Positions 26,601-33,757 of a stretch of 64,000 nt of DNA are shown here, one piece after another. The stretch is from CAYRSS01 sp964426945. Lineage in GTDB: Bacteria > Planctomycetota > Phycisphaerae > UBA1845. Each line of letters starts with the position of its first letter. Position 1 is the stretch's first letter. The position numbers and the translations under genes are program-made. The DNA is taken from positions 1 to 64,000 of the forward strand of contig CAYRSS010000015.1 in assembly GCA_964426945.1 (NCBI GenBank), written 5' to 3'. Under the pieces are notes generated by a model. That model was not told the origin of the DNA. It did not search any database and saw only the letters and a program-made list of their open reading frames with translations.

Positions 26601-27134
26601 GCATGCACAATCGACTCGTGCTCGGCCACCGAGGGCTGCCTCAACGAGCCGGTGAACTGTGACGACAACGACCCGTGCACGGCTGACTCCTGCGACCCGC
26701 AGGCAGGATGCCAGCACGCTCCGCTGGCGTGCACCACGGGCGCGTGCTGTGTCGACGGAGTGTGCAGCGAAGTGACGCCGGCGGAGTGTGCCGGGTACGT
26801 CTGCGACGTGGCCCAGCTCCAGCCGGTCGGCTTCACCGGCTGCTTCGCGGACGCGGACGGCAATAACGTCGTCAACGCCGCCGACCGCGGCGCGATCTCG
26901 GCCAACATCGGCCAGACCGCCAACGACCTCGTCTGCCTCTATGACATGGACGGCAACGGCGTGATCAACGCCGCCGACCGCGGCGTCGTTTCAGCCAACA
27001 TCGGCCTGTGCGTGGCCCTGCCGGACTACCAGAACGGCAGCGGCCTCAACGGCGGATCCCCCGACACCCGCTTCCCGGGCGCCGGCGTGTTCTACGGCCT
27101 GGGCTCGGTGTGTGCGGAGGTCGAGTGCGACTAG
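20676..27134 (+). CDS. giant secreted multidomain protein: GSDH-like propeller, heme c motif, P-domain, Cys-rich repeats, dockerin
   Basis: This is a 2152-residue exported protein whose signal peptide ends near APIAQA. Residues about 27-600 have no recognised domain. DCNSNG-type calcium repeats follow, then a glucose/sorbosone dehydrogenase-like beta-propeller (about 638-997; GGERGLLGLAFHPNY, YVGMGDGGSAGDPNN). Next are a CDDNN...GDGCSSTC repeat (about 1005-1030), a PPC-like beta domain, a proprotein-convertase P-domain (about 1222-1378) and a short c-type heme region with CQGCH at 1454-1458. That region has no Met in the usual GxMPxF position; THGGGAF is there instead. About sixteen Cys-rich repeats (1570-2025) precede a two-repeat type I dockerin-like end (DADGNNVVNAAD and DMDGNGVINAAD). 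ATG 20676 starts the signal peptide and has AGAGGG upstream. A strong terminator follows. Propeller plus heme suggests an extracellular oxidoreductase; this is inference. Confidence 0.88.
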   Translation: MQGCRVAHWGLVVALASLCAAPIAQAETVWSADGGEAAISFDVGLLEAHGVTVAPSDGQELSAANWRGQFSVEPSSTLRVSSKSRMVEGFGEGHLVLTPGLSIQGPNGQLAVRTLLVGDAQGRSKAELAVMADTGDRTPLVLFAIHEPRVAFDQAARKYVVQAVGLTVAPDLAFLLGDDSLIGVAVGEMLVQAQLGFVGGEDPDSPVSLQPIGIEDGPGLRGVTCGGSTGPDVVVGVIPDISNTSSQTISSVVYETMAVGTTSCNVGDTELQWIAGNNQHPVIGQNLYRLHNGRFEQLAQAWLKHGFTALQQNACSCGCISSGTGSRLGVGCSDPYSSGLNFGQSDAGPKWQVNAWTGAFTYPPADPTWSGTVARRMHIRVDEIDPGVIGSGARYFVEAQYVTPDDSAAGNQDNNASYREVAVSGSGTAWTFSLIGTTVRGEAGVRAWKDVDPSVTETDIRVPGEGLFIVAAKATSNGDGTWHYEYAVENLNSDRSASSFSVPVEAGATVTNIGFRDVDYWDGDGEGSVNRDGTDWNSAHAGGAVTWTMVDVAGTNDNALRWGTTYNFRFDCNRAPSSANATIGLYKAGTPTSVAGSTVAPQAGPQDCNSNGVDDSTDISNGTSQDCNSNGVPDECESFTTPPLAAEQVVCGLTSPVYVTSAPGDTDRLFIVEQTGRIRIYNRTTSTLLATPYLNVSALISSGGERGLLGLAFHPNYASNGFFYINYTNTSGNTVIARYTRATADTANAGSALIMKTITQDFSNHNGGCLQFGPDGMLYVGMGDGGSAGDPNNRAQNTGSLLGKILRLNVDVASPYIPADNPFVGGGNPLDEIWAIGTRNPWRFSFDRLTGDMYMGDVGQDAREEINFQPASSTGGENWGWRCYEGNVAYNTSGCGPAGNYDFPILDVAHPGACSITGGYVYRGCEIPGLSGTYFYADYCANWIRSFRYTPGGGVTNQQDLTSTFSGVGGVVSFGEDSEGELYMVSLAGCVYKIVAQQGAVCGNGVVESGEQCDDNNTTNGDGCSSTCQLEGGDNDSCSGAEAGCPGTINGSTAAATNDGSASCGTSTTSPDVWYAYTPQSNGTLSVNTCGSNDLGGADAGMDTVLSIHTACPGTTGNQLACNDDWNSGGAPANACTGIDSGLARDSAVQVAVTGGTTYYIRVSGFSGSAGAFVLNVSGPACGVQITDCNNNGIDDAVDISSGTSEDCNDNDIPDECEASTNLKTYPITPSPAVAIPDANTAGVTTTFTVPDSGTIQDLNLGLNITHTYNGDLIVRLTHGATTVTVIDRPGVPASSFGSNDNGYNIVLDDEGTGGTIENINLAGGASTVVSPPSYTPNNPLSAFDGMDKAGLWTLFVSDSVAPDTGSIVSWTLYIQNQGEPVECPEDCNENGRDDADDIACGLGNICQGLYGSGDCNSNGIPDDCEIEDGSEDDCEGGPIGVPAAGQSLFSMNCQGCHNTMGQGGSGPTCGGNCPGPNIRNRTREFLWNKLRSPTTHGGGAFNNFTHQNFADIEAWLADAGSRGRPDEIPDSCQSGLPDCDNDGETDACELEAGTQVDANYNGIPDDCESCENNNECQDGDACTSDVCDDGVCVNAPISCDDGSACTTDSCNPSSGCVNTPITCNDGDSCTTDSCNPATGCVFTPVTCDDGNECTQDFCVSGFCEHQQLEGSCDDENPCTTDDYCENGFCVGGFDVDCDDGNACTVDSCDTADGECDHTPIPGCCLTAAECGDGDVCTADACVNNACQYTPIPNCCETASECGDGNVCTADACVGNTCQNTPIPDCCLTPSECDDGSDCTTDLCVNNACESTPIPDCCETASECNDSNNCTADACVGNACQNTPIPGCCLTASECDDSNVCTADACVGNACQNTPITDCCLTPSECDDGSDCTTDLCVNNACESTPIPNCCETASECDDGNACTADACVGNACENAPISGCCLTALECDDSDACTLDACVDNACTYDAVECDDGSACTIDSCSATEGCLNEPVNCDDNDPCTADSCDPQAGCQHAPLACTTGACCVDGVCSEVTPAECAGYVCDVAQLQPVGFTGCFADADGNNVVNAADRGAISANIGQTANDLVCLYDMDGNGVINAADRGVVSANIGLCVALPDYQNGSGLNGGSPDTRFPGAGVFYGLGSVCAEVECD
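25845..26588 (+). repeat. 93-bp coding tandem repeats (31-residue Cys-rich units)
   Basis: Eight consecutive units start with CC(L/E)T..EC at 25845, 25938, 26031, 26124, 26217, 26310, 26403 and 26496, each 31 codons. Units alternate between CCLT and CCET types. The block 26031-26309 is repeated as 26310-26588, a 279-bp three-unit higher-order repeat. Each unit has a CDDG..CT.D.C core resembling the Dictyostelium CTDC extracellular-matrix repeat. Shorter 24-26-residue relatives flank the array. Confidence 0.85.
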
Positions 27135-27184
27135 GCGGCGCGCCGCCCGGTCGATCGGCCGACTGACCTGACCATCACAACCCA

Positions 27185-27222
27185 CCCGCCCGCTTCGAAT
27201 CTTCGAAGCGGGCGGGTTTTTT
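27185..27222 (+). terminator. intrinsic terminator after the giant secreted protein
   Basis: CCCGCCCGCTTCGAA (27185-27199) can pair with TTCGAAGCGGGCGGG (27202-27216), followed directly by TTTTTT (27217-27222). The innermost pairs probably open to form the loop. Confidence 0.92.
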
Positions 27223-27345
27223 CATGCGCGACGCGATCGGCCGGTCCATCGCGCCGGCGAGGGGCGGGGCGCATGAAGAAGGCGGGTCGCCGCCGTAGCG
27301 GGGGCCCGCCTGCCTGTCATCGTGGGCGTTCGGCCGTGAGGCTAC

Positions 27346-27801
27346 TTAGCCCCGGCGACCTGCCGTCGGCCGACGCAGCTTGATCTTCATGTCGCGGCGC
27401 GGCTCGCGGTGATTCTCGAGGACCTTCATCGCCTTCTTGATGTCGGGCACCTTCAGGACGACGATCGTCTTACCGCCCTTGGCTCCGCCCGTGCAGTACA
27501 TGTAGGCGATGTTCACCTTCTCGGTGGAGAGCTTCTCGCAGAGGTCGGCGGCAGCGCCTGGGCGGTTGTTGAGGATGACCGAGAGGACGTCCGTCTCGGT
27601 CACCGGTACGCCGAGGTTCTTGAGCACCGGCCGCGCCCCGACGGCGTCGTCCACGATGAGGCGGAGCACGCCGTGCTCCATCGAGTCCATCATTGCGACG
27701 CTGCGGATGTTGATCTTGGCTTTCGCCAGTTCGGTGAAGATCCGCGTGAGCACACCCGGCTTGTTCACCAGGAAGACCGAGAACTGAACGCAACTTTCCA
27801 T
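27346..27801 (-). CDS. tandem ACT-domain protein
   Basis: The 151-residue protein consists of two ACT domains, small ligand-binding folds that usually sense amino acids. The first is at about 5-70 (FSVFLVNKPGVLTRIFTELA) and the second at about 72-140 (LSVILNNRPGAAADLCEKLS). The basic tail KIKLRRPTAGRRG follows. No catalytic domain is attached, so it is likely a free-standing regulator, possibly of an amino-acid enzyme; the ligand is unknown. ATG 27801 is preceded by GGGAG at good spacing. It lies downstream of efp on the same strand, with its own promoter-like sequence in the gap. Confidence 0.88.
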   Translation of the reverse strand: MESCVQFSVFLVNKPGVLTRIFTELAKAKINIRSVAMMDSMEHGVLRLIVDDAVGARPVLKNLGVPVTETDVLSVILNNRPGAAADLCEKLSTEKVNIAYMYCTGGAKGGKTIVVLKVPDIKKAMKVLENHREPRRDMKIKLRRPTAGRRG

Positions 27802-27912
27802 GGGATACTCCCGCAAAACAGGCCCGGTCCCTCGGCCGGGCGGGACGACCATCGGCTGCTTCCAGCCACTTCGGCGGGCGCGTCGGTCGAAATGACCCGC
27901 CGTGCGCAGCGC

Positions 27913-27940
27913 AGTATAGTCCGCCGCGGCAACGGGTCCA
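27913..27940 (-). promoter_or_regulatory. candidate promoter for the ACT-domain gene
   Basis: On the minus strand TATACT (27918-27913) is preceded by TGGACC (27940-27935) with a 16-bp spacer. The -10 element is good and the -35 is poor. The predicted leader is about 105 nt. Confidence 0.4.
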
Positions 27941-27982
27941 GCGGACGAAGTCCGGCGGGGCTCTCGCCGAGGCGAAAGAGAG

Positions 27983-28543
27983 CTACTTTACTCGTTCCAG
28001 GTACTCGCCCGTGCGGGTGTCGACTCGGATTTTCGTGCCGGGCTCGATAAACGGGGGAACCCGGACCTTCGCGCCGGTTTCGAGAACCGCTTCCTTCGAC
28101 TGGTTCGTCACTGTGGCGCCCTTGATGGAGGGGGGGCAGTCGGCGATGGTCAGTTCGACGGTGAAGGGCATCTCAAACGTCACGATGCGGCCGTCGAAAA
28201 GCTGACAGGTGACCTTCTCGTTCGGCGTCAGCCACTGGGCCGCGTCGCCGACGATTTCCTCCTCGACCGTGAGCTGGTCGAACGACTCCAGGTCCATGAT
28301 CACGAAGTTGGTGCCTTCGCGGTAGAGGAACTCGTAGGACTTCGACTCGACGAAGGGCACCTCGATGGTGTCGTCCACGCTGAAGCGGACGTCCATCATC
28401 GACCCCGTCTTGATGTTGCGGAGCTTAGCCTGCATGTGGCTGCGCTTGTTGCCCTTCGCCACATGCTGGATTTCGTGCACTACGCAAAGTTGCCCGTCAT
28501 GCAGGACGGTCTTGCCTTTGCGCAGCTCAATCGCCTTGATCAT
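27983..28543 (-). CDS. efp: elongation factor P
   Basis: The 186-residue protein has the three-domain EF-P layout (KOW-like N-terminus, two OB domains). It ends with the classic PGTKIRVDTRTGEYLERVK block that binds the ribosome near the P-site tRNA to relieve polyproline stalling. ATG 28543 gives the canonical N-terminus. The tip loop of domain I reads VAKGNKRSH (residues 28-36). By hand alignment to E. coli, the modified Lys34 position is Asn32, flanked by Lys30 and Lys33, so the usual PGKG context is absent. No EpmA or EpmB modification gene is in the window. The HPF-like gene reads divergently. Confidence 0.93.
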   Translation of the reverse strand: MIKAIELRKGKTVLHDGQLCVVHEIQHVAKGNKRSHMQAKLRNIKTGSMMDVRFSVDDTIEVPFVESKSYEFLYREGTNFVIMDLESFDQLTVEEEIVGDAAQWLTPNEKVTCQLFDGRIVTFEMPFTVELTIADCPPSIKGATVTNQSKEAVLETGAKVRVPPFIEPGTKIRVDTRTGEYLERVK

Positions 28544-28856
28544 GGAAGAGGAATCCCGAAATCGACCCGTCGGCAGGCGGCCGTCTGCCACCCGCACCGA
28601 AGTCGCGTAGTGTGACACAAGGGGCGGAAGCGGTCAATAGCGTCGGCGGGTGCGTGCACCCTGCCGCGCGGTGCGATTCCCCGCGGTGGCGGGGGTTTTC
28701 CCACGCGTCGCGGCCTGCGGCGACCCCGGCCGCCGTCTTGCCGCCCCCGACGCGGCGCCCGACGATGGGCATGCCACGTGCAGCCGTTTTTTCGACGGCG
28801 GCGAAGCCGGCGACCCGGCTGAGCCAGGCCGCGGCATGCCCAACGGGGAGCACCCC

Positions 28857-29171
28857 ATGCAGATCCGCGTCAGCACCGACAGCAGCATTGAGGGACACGC
28901 CGAGCTGGTCGCCCAGGTCGAGCAGATCGTGGGCAGAGCGCTTGATCGCTACAGCGGGCAGATCACGCGCGTGGAGGTCCACCTCAGCGACGAGAACCGG
29001 CTCAAAGGGGGTGGCGACGACAAGCGGTGCCTGATCGAGGCCCGGCTCGAGGGGCGGCAGCCCCTGGCCGTCACGCACCACGCCGGAACCCTGGATCACG
29101 CGGTTGAGGGCGCCTCGGGCAAGCTGCACAAGCTCATCGACAACACCATCGGCCGCCTGCGCAGCCGGTAG
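28857..29171 (+). CDS. HPF/RaiA-family ribosome hibernation factor, short form
   Basis: The 104-residue protein matches the HPF/RaiA (YfiA) beta-alpha-beta-beta-beta-alpha fold: IRVSTDSSIEGHAELVAQVE, then RVEVHLSDENRLKGGGDDKR and the C-terminal helix ASGKLHKLIDNTIGRLRSR. Family members bind the 30S decoding region and inactivate ribosomes in stationary phase. It lacks the C-terminal dimerisation domain of long HPF. ATG 28857 follows GGGGAG. The open frame continues upstream to 28650 without conserved sequence, so the upstream part is not used. It converges with the TPR lipoprotein gene 13 bp downstream. Confidence 0.82.
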   Translation: MQIRVSTDSSIEGHAELVAQVEQIVGRALDRYSGQITRVEVHLSDENRLKGGGDDKRCLIEARLEGRQPLAVTHHAGTLDHAVEGASGKLHKLIDNTIGRLRSR

Positions 29172-29184
29172 GGCGACACGCCCG

Positions 29185-30174
29185 CTATTCGTCCGGCGTG
29201 GCCCGTCGCCCGGTGGCTATTTGAACCTCGGCCGCGATGAAGCCAAACGCGGGCCACGGCCCGCGCGCCATGATTTGCTCGAACACGCGCGTCGCCTCAT
29301 CAGGCTGCCGGCGGAACTGATACCACGCGCCGATCCCGTAGCCGAGCGTCGCGAAGTCCTGCGGCTCCGCGCTGGAAAGGTCGATGGTCTCGAGCGGAGC
29401 GGCGCCCGACTTGTACATCAGCAGCAGCCGGTGATAGGCCGTGTCCTCGATGACGTTCATATCCTCGCGGATCATCTCGAGCACGCCCTGCGCTTCGGAC
29501 TCGCGACCCAGCCGCATCAGCGTGAGGTAAAGCCAGTATCCGGTGGCGACGAGGTTGTCGTCATGTCGCCACGACGCGCGCATGCACGCCCGGTAGGCGG
29601 CCAGCGCGCCCTCGTAGTCGCCCTGCAGGTAGCGGGCGAGGCCGAGGTGGTACCAGATGTTGAAGCGCAGCGTGGTCAGCGGGATGTTGAGCCGGTTCGG
29701 GGCGCCATCCGGCTCGATCTCGTCAGGTCGGCCTTCGATCAGCTCCGCCGCGCGGGCCAGATCCTGCTCCGCCTCCGCGAACCGCCGCAGCGTCAGCAGC
29801 CGGTGGCCGCGGTGACGCAGCAGGGCGGCGTGGTCCGGGTGTTCGGCGAGCCCCTGGGTGAAGACGTCCACCGCCTCCGCCGCCCGCCAGAGGTAGCCCA
29901 GCCGTCGGCCGTACCAGATGACCCGGTCCGGGTCGTCGGGGTTCGCGGCCAGGGCGTCGCGCGCGGCCGCGAGGTTGGCTTCCAGTGCCGTCGTCGCGTC
30001 ATCGACCGGGCGCGCGTAGAGCGGGACACCCCGCAGCGAGGTGGCCTGCGGCTGGTTTGCCGCCGGGGTCTGCGTATCCGGCGAGCGCCGCGGTTCCCCG
30101 CCAGATTGGCAGCCCGCCGCTGCGGCGAGGATGATCAAGCACAGCCCGATCCGCCGGATGCATCGCGTGAGCAT
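29185..30174 (-). CDS. TPR-repeat lipoprotein
   Basis: The 329-residue protein begins with a lipoprotein signal (LIILAAAAGCQSGG, lipobox AAGC at about 18-21), so it should be membrane-anchored outside the cytoplasm. The rest is a helical TPR array for protein contacts: units include AAEAVDVFTQGLAEHPDHAA, RFAEAEQDLARAAELI, LARYLQGDYEGALAAYR and QPDEATRVFEQIMARGPWP. ATG 30174 follows GGGGAG and starts directly at the lipoprotein signal. It is divergent from the M16 protease gene and may work with it, but only the arrangement suggests this. Confidence 0.85.
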   Translation of the reverse strand: MLTRCIRRIGLCLIILAAAAGCQSGGEPRRSPDTQTPAANQPQATSLRGVPLYARPVDDATTALEANLAAARDALAANPDDPDRVIWYGRRLGYLWRAAEAVDVFTQGLAEHPDHAALLRHRGHRLLTLRRFAEAEQDLARAAELIEGRPDEIEPDGAPNRLNIPLTTLRFNIWYHLGLARYLQGDYEGALAAYRACMRASWRHDDNLVATGYWLYLTLMRLGRESEAQGVLEMIREDMNVIEDTAYHRLLLMYKSGAAPLETIDLSSAEPQDFATLGYGIGAWYQFRRQPDEATRVFEQIMARGPWPAFGFIAAEVQIATGRRATPDE

Positions 30175-30237
30175 GAGGGACTCTCCCCAAATGGTCCGAC
30201 CGCGCACGCGCGGCCGCTGTCCGATCTTGTCGCTGCC

Positions 30238-30266
30238 TTGCCGCGGCGATCACGGTGCAGGATACT
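30238..30266 (+). promoter_or_regulatory. candidate promoter for the M16 protease gene
   Basis: TTGCCG (30238-30243), a 17-bp spacer and GATACT (30261-30266) lie in the divergent gap. The predicted start near 30273 is about 50 nt before the ATG at 30322. Confidence 0.45.
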
Positions 30267-30321
30267 GGATGGTTTGCCAGCCCCGGGCTTCGCCGGGAGC
30301 GCCCCGTCCCAGGAGAGGATC

Positions 30322-33177
30322 ATGCTTCGTGTTTCGCGCGTGCATCGGCTTTCGATACTGCTGGCTATGGCGCCGACGGCGGTCCTCGCCGCCGAGGCGC
30401 GCTACGACTACCGCGAGAAGGTGCTCGCCAACGGCCTGACCGTCCTGACGCTCGAGGACCATTCGTCCCCGATCGTGGCGGTGCAGGTATGGTATCACGT
30501 CGGCTCGAAGGATGAAGACCCGCAGCGGCAGGGCTTCGCCCACATGTTCGAGCACATGATGTTCCGCGGCACCGACAAGCTAGGCTCCAAGGACCACTTC
30601 GAGTTCATCCGTCGCACCGGCGGCGACTGCAACGCCTACACCGCGTTCGACAACACCACCTACATCAACGAGCTGCCCAGCAACCAGCTTGAGCTGATCC
30701 TCTGGCTCGAGGCGGAGCGCATGGCGTTTCTGCGCATCGACGAGCAGGGCTTCCACGACGAGCGCAAGGTCGTCGAGGAGGAGCGGCGCATGCGCTCCCT
30801 CAACGCCCCCTACGGCATGGTGCCCGAGCGCCTGCTGTCCGAGGTCTTTACGGTCCATCCCTACCGCTGGACGCCCATCGGCCAGATTCCGCACCTGCGC
30901 GCCGCGACCATCGAAGAGCTTCAGGCGTTCTGGGACAAGTACTATGTGCCCGCGAACGCGACGCTGGTCATCGTCGGCGACGTCACCCACGATCGCGCCC
31001 ACGAGCTGGCGGAGAAGTACTTCGGGTGGATTCCCGCCATGCCCGCTCCGCCGCGCGTGACGGTCAAGGAGCCGCCGCTCACGGAGAAGAAGGTCATCAC
31101 GATTCCTGAGAAGAAGGGTCCGATTCCGATCGTCGGTGTGGTGTATCGCGGCGTGCCGATGACGCATGCCGACGCGCTGCCGCTGGAAATGCTGATGAAC
31201 ATCCTCGGCGGCGGCGAGAGCAGCCGCATCTACAAGGATCTGGTCAAGGACAAGCGGATCTGCCAGGTCGCGGTGGGCGGGTCGGTCTCGTTCGAGGATG
31301 ACGGGCTCTTCGGCGCCGGCGCGGCCGTGCTGCCGCTCGTGGGCGACAAGCAGAAGGTGATCACGGAGATCCGTGCCCACCTGGAGCGCGCCCGCACGGA
31401 GAAGGTCTCCGACCGCGAGCTTGAGAAGGTGCGCAATCAGTACCTGCGGAGCACCGTGACCGAGTCGCTCACCGTCGCGAGCAAGGCCTCGATGCTGGGC
31501 AGCTACCGCGTTCTTCACGGCAACACCGACGAGGCCAACCGGCGGCTCGCGCGCATCCGCGCCATCACCGCCGATGACCTGCTCCGCGTCGCGCAGACCT
31601 ACATCCGCCCCGAGGCGGAAATCACCGCGACGGTGCAGCCGCAGACCGGCGGACTGGCCAGCCTCTTCGGCAAGAAGGATGACGTCGATGAGGGCGCTGA
31701 GCCGCTTCCGGAGCCTGAGACAAACCGCGTCGCAGAGCGCGGCGGCTTGCGCGCGGCGCTGCAGCGCCCCGAATCGTTCCCGTCCAGTCCGCCCAAGGCT
31801 GCCCTGCTCGAGTCCTTCCCCGAGCCGACAGTCGTCGAGTCGCGGCTGCAGAACGGCATGAAGCTCGTGGTGATTCCCAATCACGAGGTGCCTTTTGTCA
31901 CGCTGTCGCTCGGCTCGCTCCACGGCGCATGGACCGAGTCGAAGCCCGGCTCCGCGTCGATGGCCTGCGGCCTGATCACCAAGGGTTCTGCGCAGCACTC
32001 CGCCGCCGAGATGGCCGAGGAACTCGAGTTCAACGCCATCAGCCTCGGCGCCGGCGCCGACATGGACACCACCACGGTGAACGCCTCCTGTGTCAGCGAC
32101 AAGCTGCCCATGGCGATGAAACTCATGGCGGAGGTGGTGCGCACGCCGACCTTCCCGGAGGACGAATTCAACGTTCTGCGCGATCAGACGCGCCTCGGGC
32201 TGTCGATTTCGAACACCACGCCCGAGTATGTGGCCGACCGCGAGATGCGCCGCCGCATGTTCGGCGAGCATCCCTACTCGCGTACACCCACCGGTGAACT
32301 GGAAGACGTGGGCGGCCTGAGCGCCGCCGATGCGAAGGCGTGGTGGTATCGCTACATCCGTCACGACTCGTGCGTGCTCTACGTCGCCGGTGATGTGCAG
32401 CCCGCCGAGGTGGCGAAGCTGGCCGAGGAGCACTTCGGCGGCTGGAGGGCGGAGGAGAATGTCCTGCCGCCGCAGTTGCCGCCGCTGCCCAAGCCCGCGG
32501 CGACGCACATCTACCTGGTTGATCGCCCCGGCTCGGTGCAGAGCCAGATCCGCATGGGCCATCTCGGCATCACGCGGCACGACAAGGCCTACTTCCCCAG
32601 CCGCGTGCTCTCGACCGTCTTCGGCGGCGGCTTCAACAGCCGCCTCAACGACGCCGTCCGCGTGCAAAAGGGGCTGACCTACGGCGCTCGCGGCGGCTTG
32701 TCGTCGGATCGTTTCGCGGGGCGCTTCGGCGTCTCGACGTTTACCAAGACGCCCTCAACGGTGGAAGCGGTGAAGGTGATTCTCGCCGAGATCGAGCGGA
32801 TCCGCCGCGAGCCGATCTCGGCTGAAGAGCTGGACGTGACGCGCTCCTACATCCTCGGCGGCTTCGCCGGCGACCGCGAGACGCCGCAGGCCACCGTGGG
32901 CGACCTGTGGCTTCTCGAGCGCGAGAAGCTGCCTCAGGACTACTTCCGCAAGTATCTCAGCGGCATTCGCGAGACGACGGCGGACACCGTGCTGCAGGTG
33001 GCCCAAATGTTGATCCGCCCCGATCAACTCACCATTGTGGTCGTGGGCGAGGCAAAGGCGCTCCGCGAGGAGCTGGAGAAGATCGCGCCGGTCACCGTGG
33101 TGGGGGAGGACACCCCCTCGACCCCGTCGCCCCCGGCCCCGCCCGCGCCGGCAGATCCGCCCGCGTCGGCGCCTTGA
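30322..33177 (+). CDS. secreted M16 (insulinase/pitrilysin) zinc protease, two-domain fusion
   Basis: This 951-residue protein has a signal peptide (LSILLAMAPTAVLAAEA) followed by two M16 halves. The first half carries the inverted zinc motif HMFEH (residues 74-78) and the downstream Glu in the ERKVVEEERRMRS region, so it should be catalytic. The second half (from about residue 505) keeps the fold (LQNGMKLVVIPNHEVPFVTL, RVLSTVFGGGFNSRLNDAVR) but shows AQHSAAEMAEELE where zinc ligands would be. It is therefore the non-catalytic partner half, as in pitrilysin-type enzymes that degrade peptides in a closed chamber. A Pro-rich tail ends the protein. AGGAGAGG gives a strong ribosome site before ATG 30322. 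Confidence 0.93.
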   Translation: MLRVSRVHRLSILLAMAPTAVLAAEARYDYREKVLANGLTVLTLEDHSSPIVAVQVWYHVGSKDEDPQRQGFAHMFEHMMFRGTDKLGSKDHFEFIRRTGGDCNAYTAFDNTTYINELPSNQLELILWLEAERMAFLRIDEQGFHDERKVVEEERRMRSLNAPYGMVPERLLSEVFTVHPYRWTPIGQIPHLRAATIEELQAFWDKYYVPANATLVIVGDVTHDRAHELAEKYFGWIPAMPAPPRVTVKEPPLTEKKVITIPEKKGPIPIVGVVYRGVPMTHADALPLEMLMNILGGGESSRIYKDLVKDKRICQVAVGGSVSFEDDGLFGAGAAVLPLVGDKQKVITEIRAHLERARTEKVSDRELEKVRNQYLRSTVTESLTVASKASMLGSYRVLHGNTDEANRRLARIRAITADDLLRVAQTYIRPEAEITATVQPQTGGLASLFGKKDDVDEGAEPLPEPETNRVAERGGLRAALQRPESFPSSPPKAALLESFPEPTVVESRLQNGMKLVVIPNHEVPFVTLSLGSLHGAWTESKPGSASMACGLITKGSAQHSAAEMAEELEFNAISLGAGADMDTTTVNASCVSDKLPMAMKLMAEVVRTPTFPEDEFNVLRDQTRLGLSISNTTPEYVADREMRRRMFGEHPYSRTPTGELEDVGGLSAADAKAWWYRYIRHDSCVLYVAGDVQPAEVAKLAEEHFGGWRAEENVLPPQLPPLPKPAATHIYLVDRPGSVQSQIRMGHLGITRHDKAYFPSRVLSTVFGGGFNSRLNDAVRVQKGLTYGARGGLSSDRFAGRFGVSTFTKTPSTVEAVKVILAEIERIRREPISAEELDVTRSYILGGFAGDRETPQATVGDLWLLEREKLPQDYFRKYLSGIRETTADTVLQVAQMLIRPDQLTIVVVGEAKALREELEKIAPVTVVGEDTPSTPSPPAPPAPADPPASAP

Positions 33178-33191
33178 GGGCGAATCGGTGA

Positions 33192-33229
33192 CACCCCTCC
33201 CCCTTTCCGGGGGAGGGCAGGATGGGTGC
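33192..33229. repeat. REP-like palindrome after the M16 protease gene
   Basis: CCCTCCCCC (33195-33203) pairs perfectly with GGGGGAGGG (33209-33217) around a 5-base loop. Outer CACCC (33192-33197 region) and GGGTG (33225-33229) extend the symmetry. There is no T-run, so it is not a standard terminator. A related CTCCCCC/GGGGGAG stem lies near 41436-41455. It resembles REP-type palindromes spread by RAYT transposases, but no transposase is in the window. Confidence 0.5.
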
Positions 33230-33337
33230 GTCGGCGGGCGCAGGCCACCCTTCGGACAATCCGAAGCCCGCGGCCCGCGCTCCCGGGGCGGTCGCGGTCC
33301 CGAGCCGCTGCGCCCGCGCGCGGCCGGTGATCAGGCC

Positions 33338-33700
33338 CTACCCGCCCGGCCAGCCCTCCAGCGTCGCCGTGACGCGGAGGCCCGCGATGCTGACTTCCGC
33401 CACCCCGACGCCGCGGCCGACGACTTCGCCGACGCGAGCGCGCACGTGCGCAGCCAGCCGCTCCGCGTCGGCCAGCCACGCAGCGTCTACCGTCACGACT
33501 TCGCCCGCTGCGACGCGGCACACCAGCAGCCGCTCGACCAAGCTGTCGTCCTGCTCGTAGCCCCGCGCCTGCACCGCCGCCGCCGCGCGCTCCATCAGCC
33601 CGGCGAATCCGGCGCGTAGCGCCGGCAGGTCGAGGTCGGCCAGCGCGCAGTTCCACGCCGCCGACTCGTCAAAAACGATCTCACGCCTGATGGGGGGCAT
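33338..33700 (-). CDS. hypothetical protein, 120 residues
   Basis: No family is recognised. The sequence alternates predicted helices (LPALRAGFAGLMERAAAAVQ, WLADAERLAAHVRARVGEVV) and a final beta pair (VGVAEVSIAGLRVTATLEGW). It has no signal peptide or membrane segment. Composition is that of a real soluble protein and codon use fits the neighbours, but the ATG at 33700 lacks a clear ribosome site. It lies 57 bp downstream of the CAP lipoprotein gene on the same strand and may be co-transcribed with it. Confidence 0.55.
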   Translation of the reverse strand: MPPIRREIVFDESAAWNCALADLDLPALRAGFAGLMERAAAAVQARGYEQDDSLVERLLVCRVAAGEVVTVDAAWLADAERLAAHVRARVGEVVGRGVGVAEVSIAGLRVTATLEGWPGG

Positions 33701-33757
33701 GGCGGGTGGGCGGGAGGAGCGAGTAAACAGGGGTCGGTGGGTCAGCCGGGGGCGGCC

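Noticed and set aside
29104..30321. Upstream extension of the M16 protease frame by about 400 codons
   Set aside because: It overlaps the TPR lipoprotein gene on the other strand and has no homology; a signal peptide and strong ribosome site lie at 30322.
30580..32667. Long minus-strand open frame opposite the M16 protease
   Set aside because: Antisense shadow of a certain gene; no signal or domain.
33035..33619. Plus-strand frame after the M16 protease gene
   Set aside because: Arg/Pro/Ala-rich shadow in another frame of the M16 gene end and the opposite hypothetical gene.
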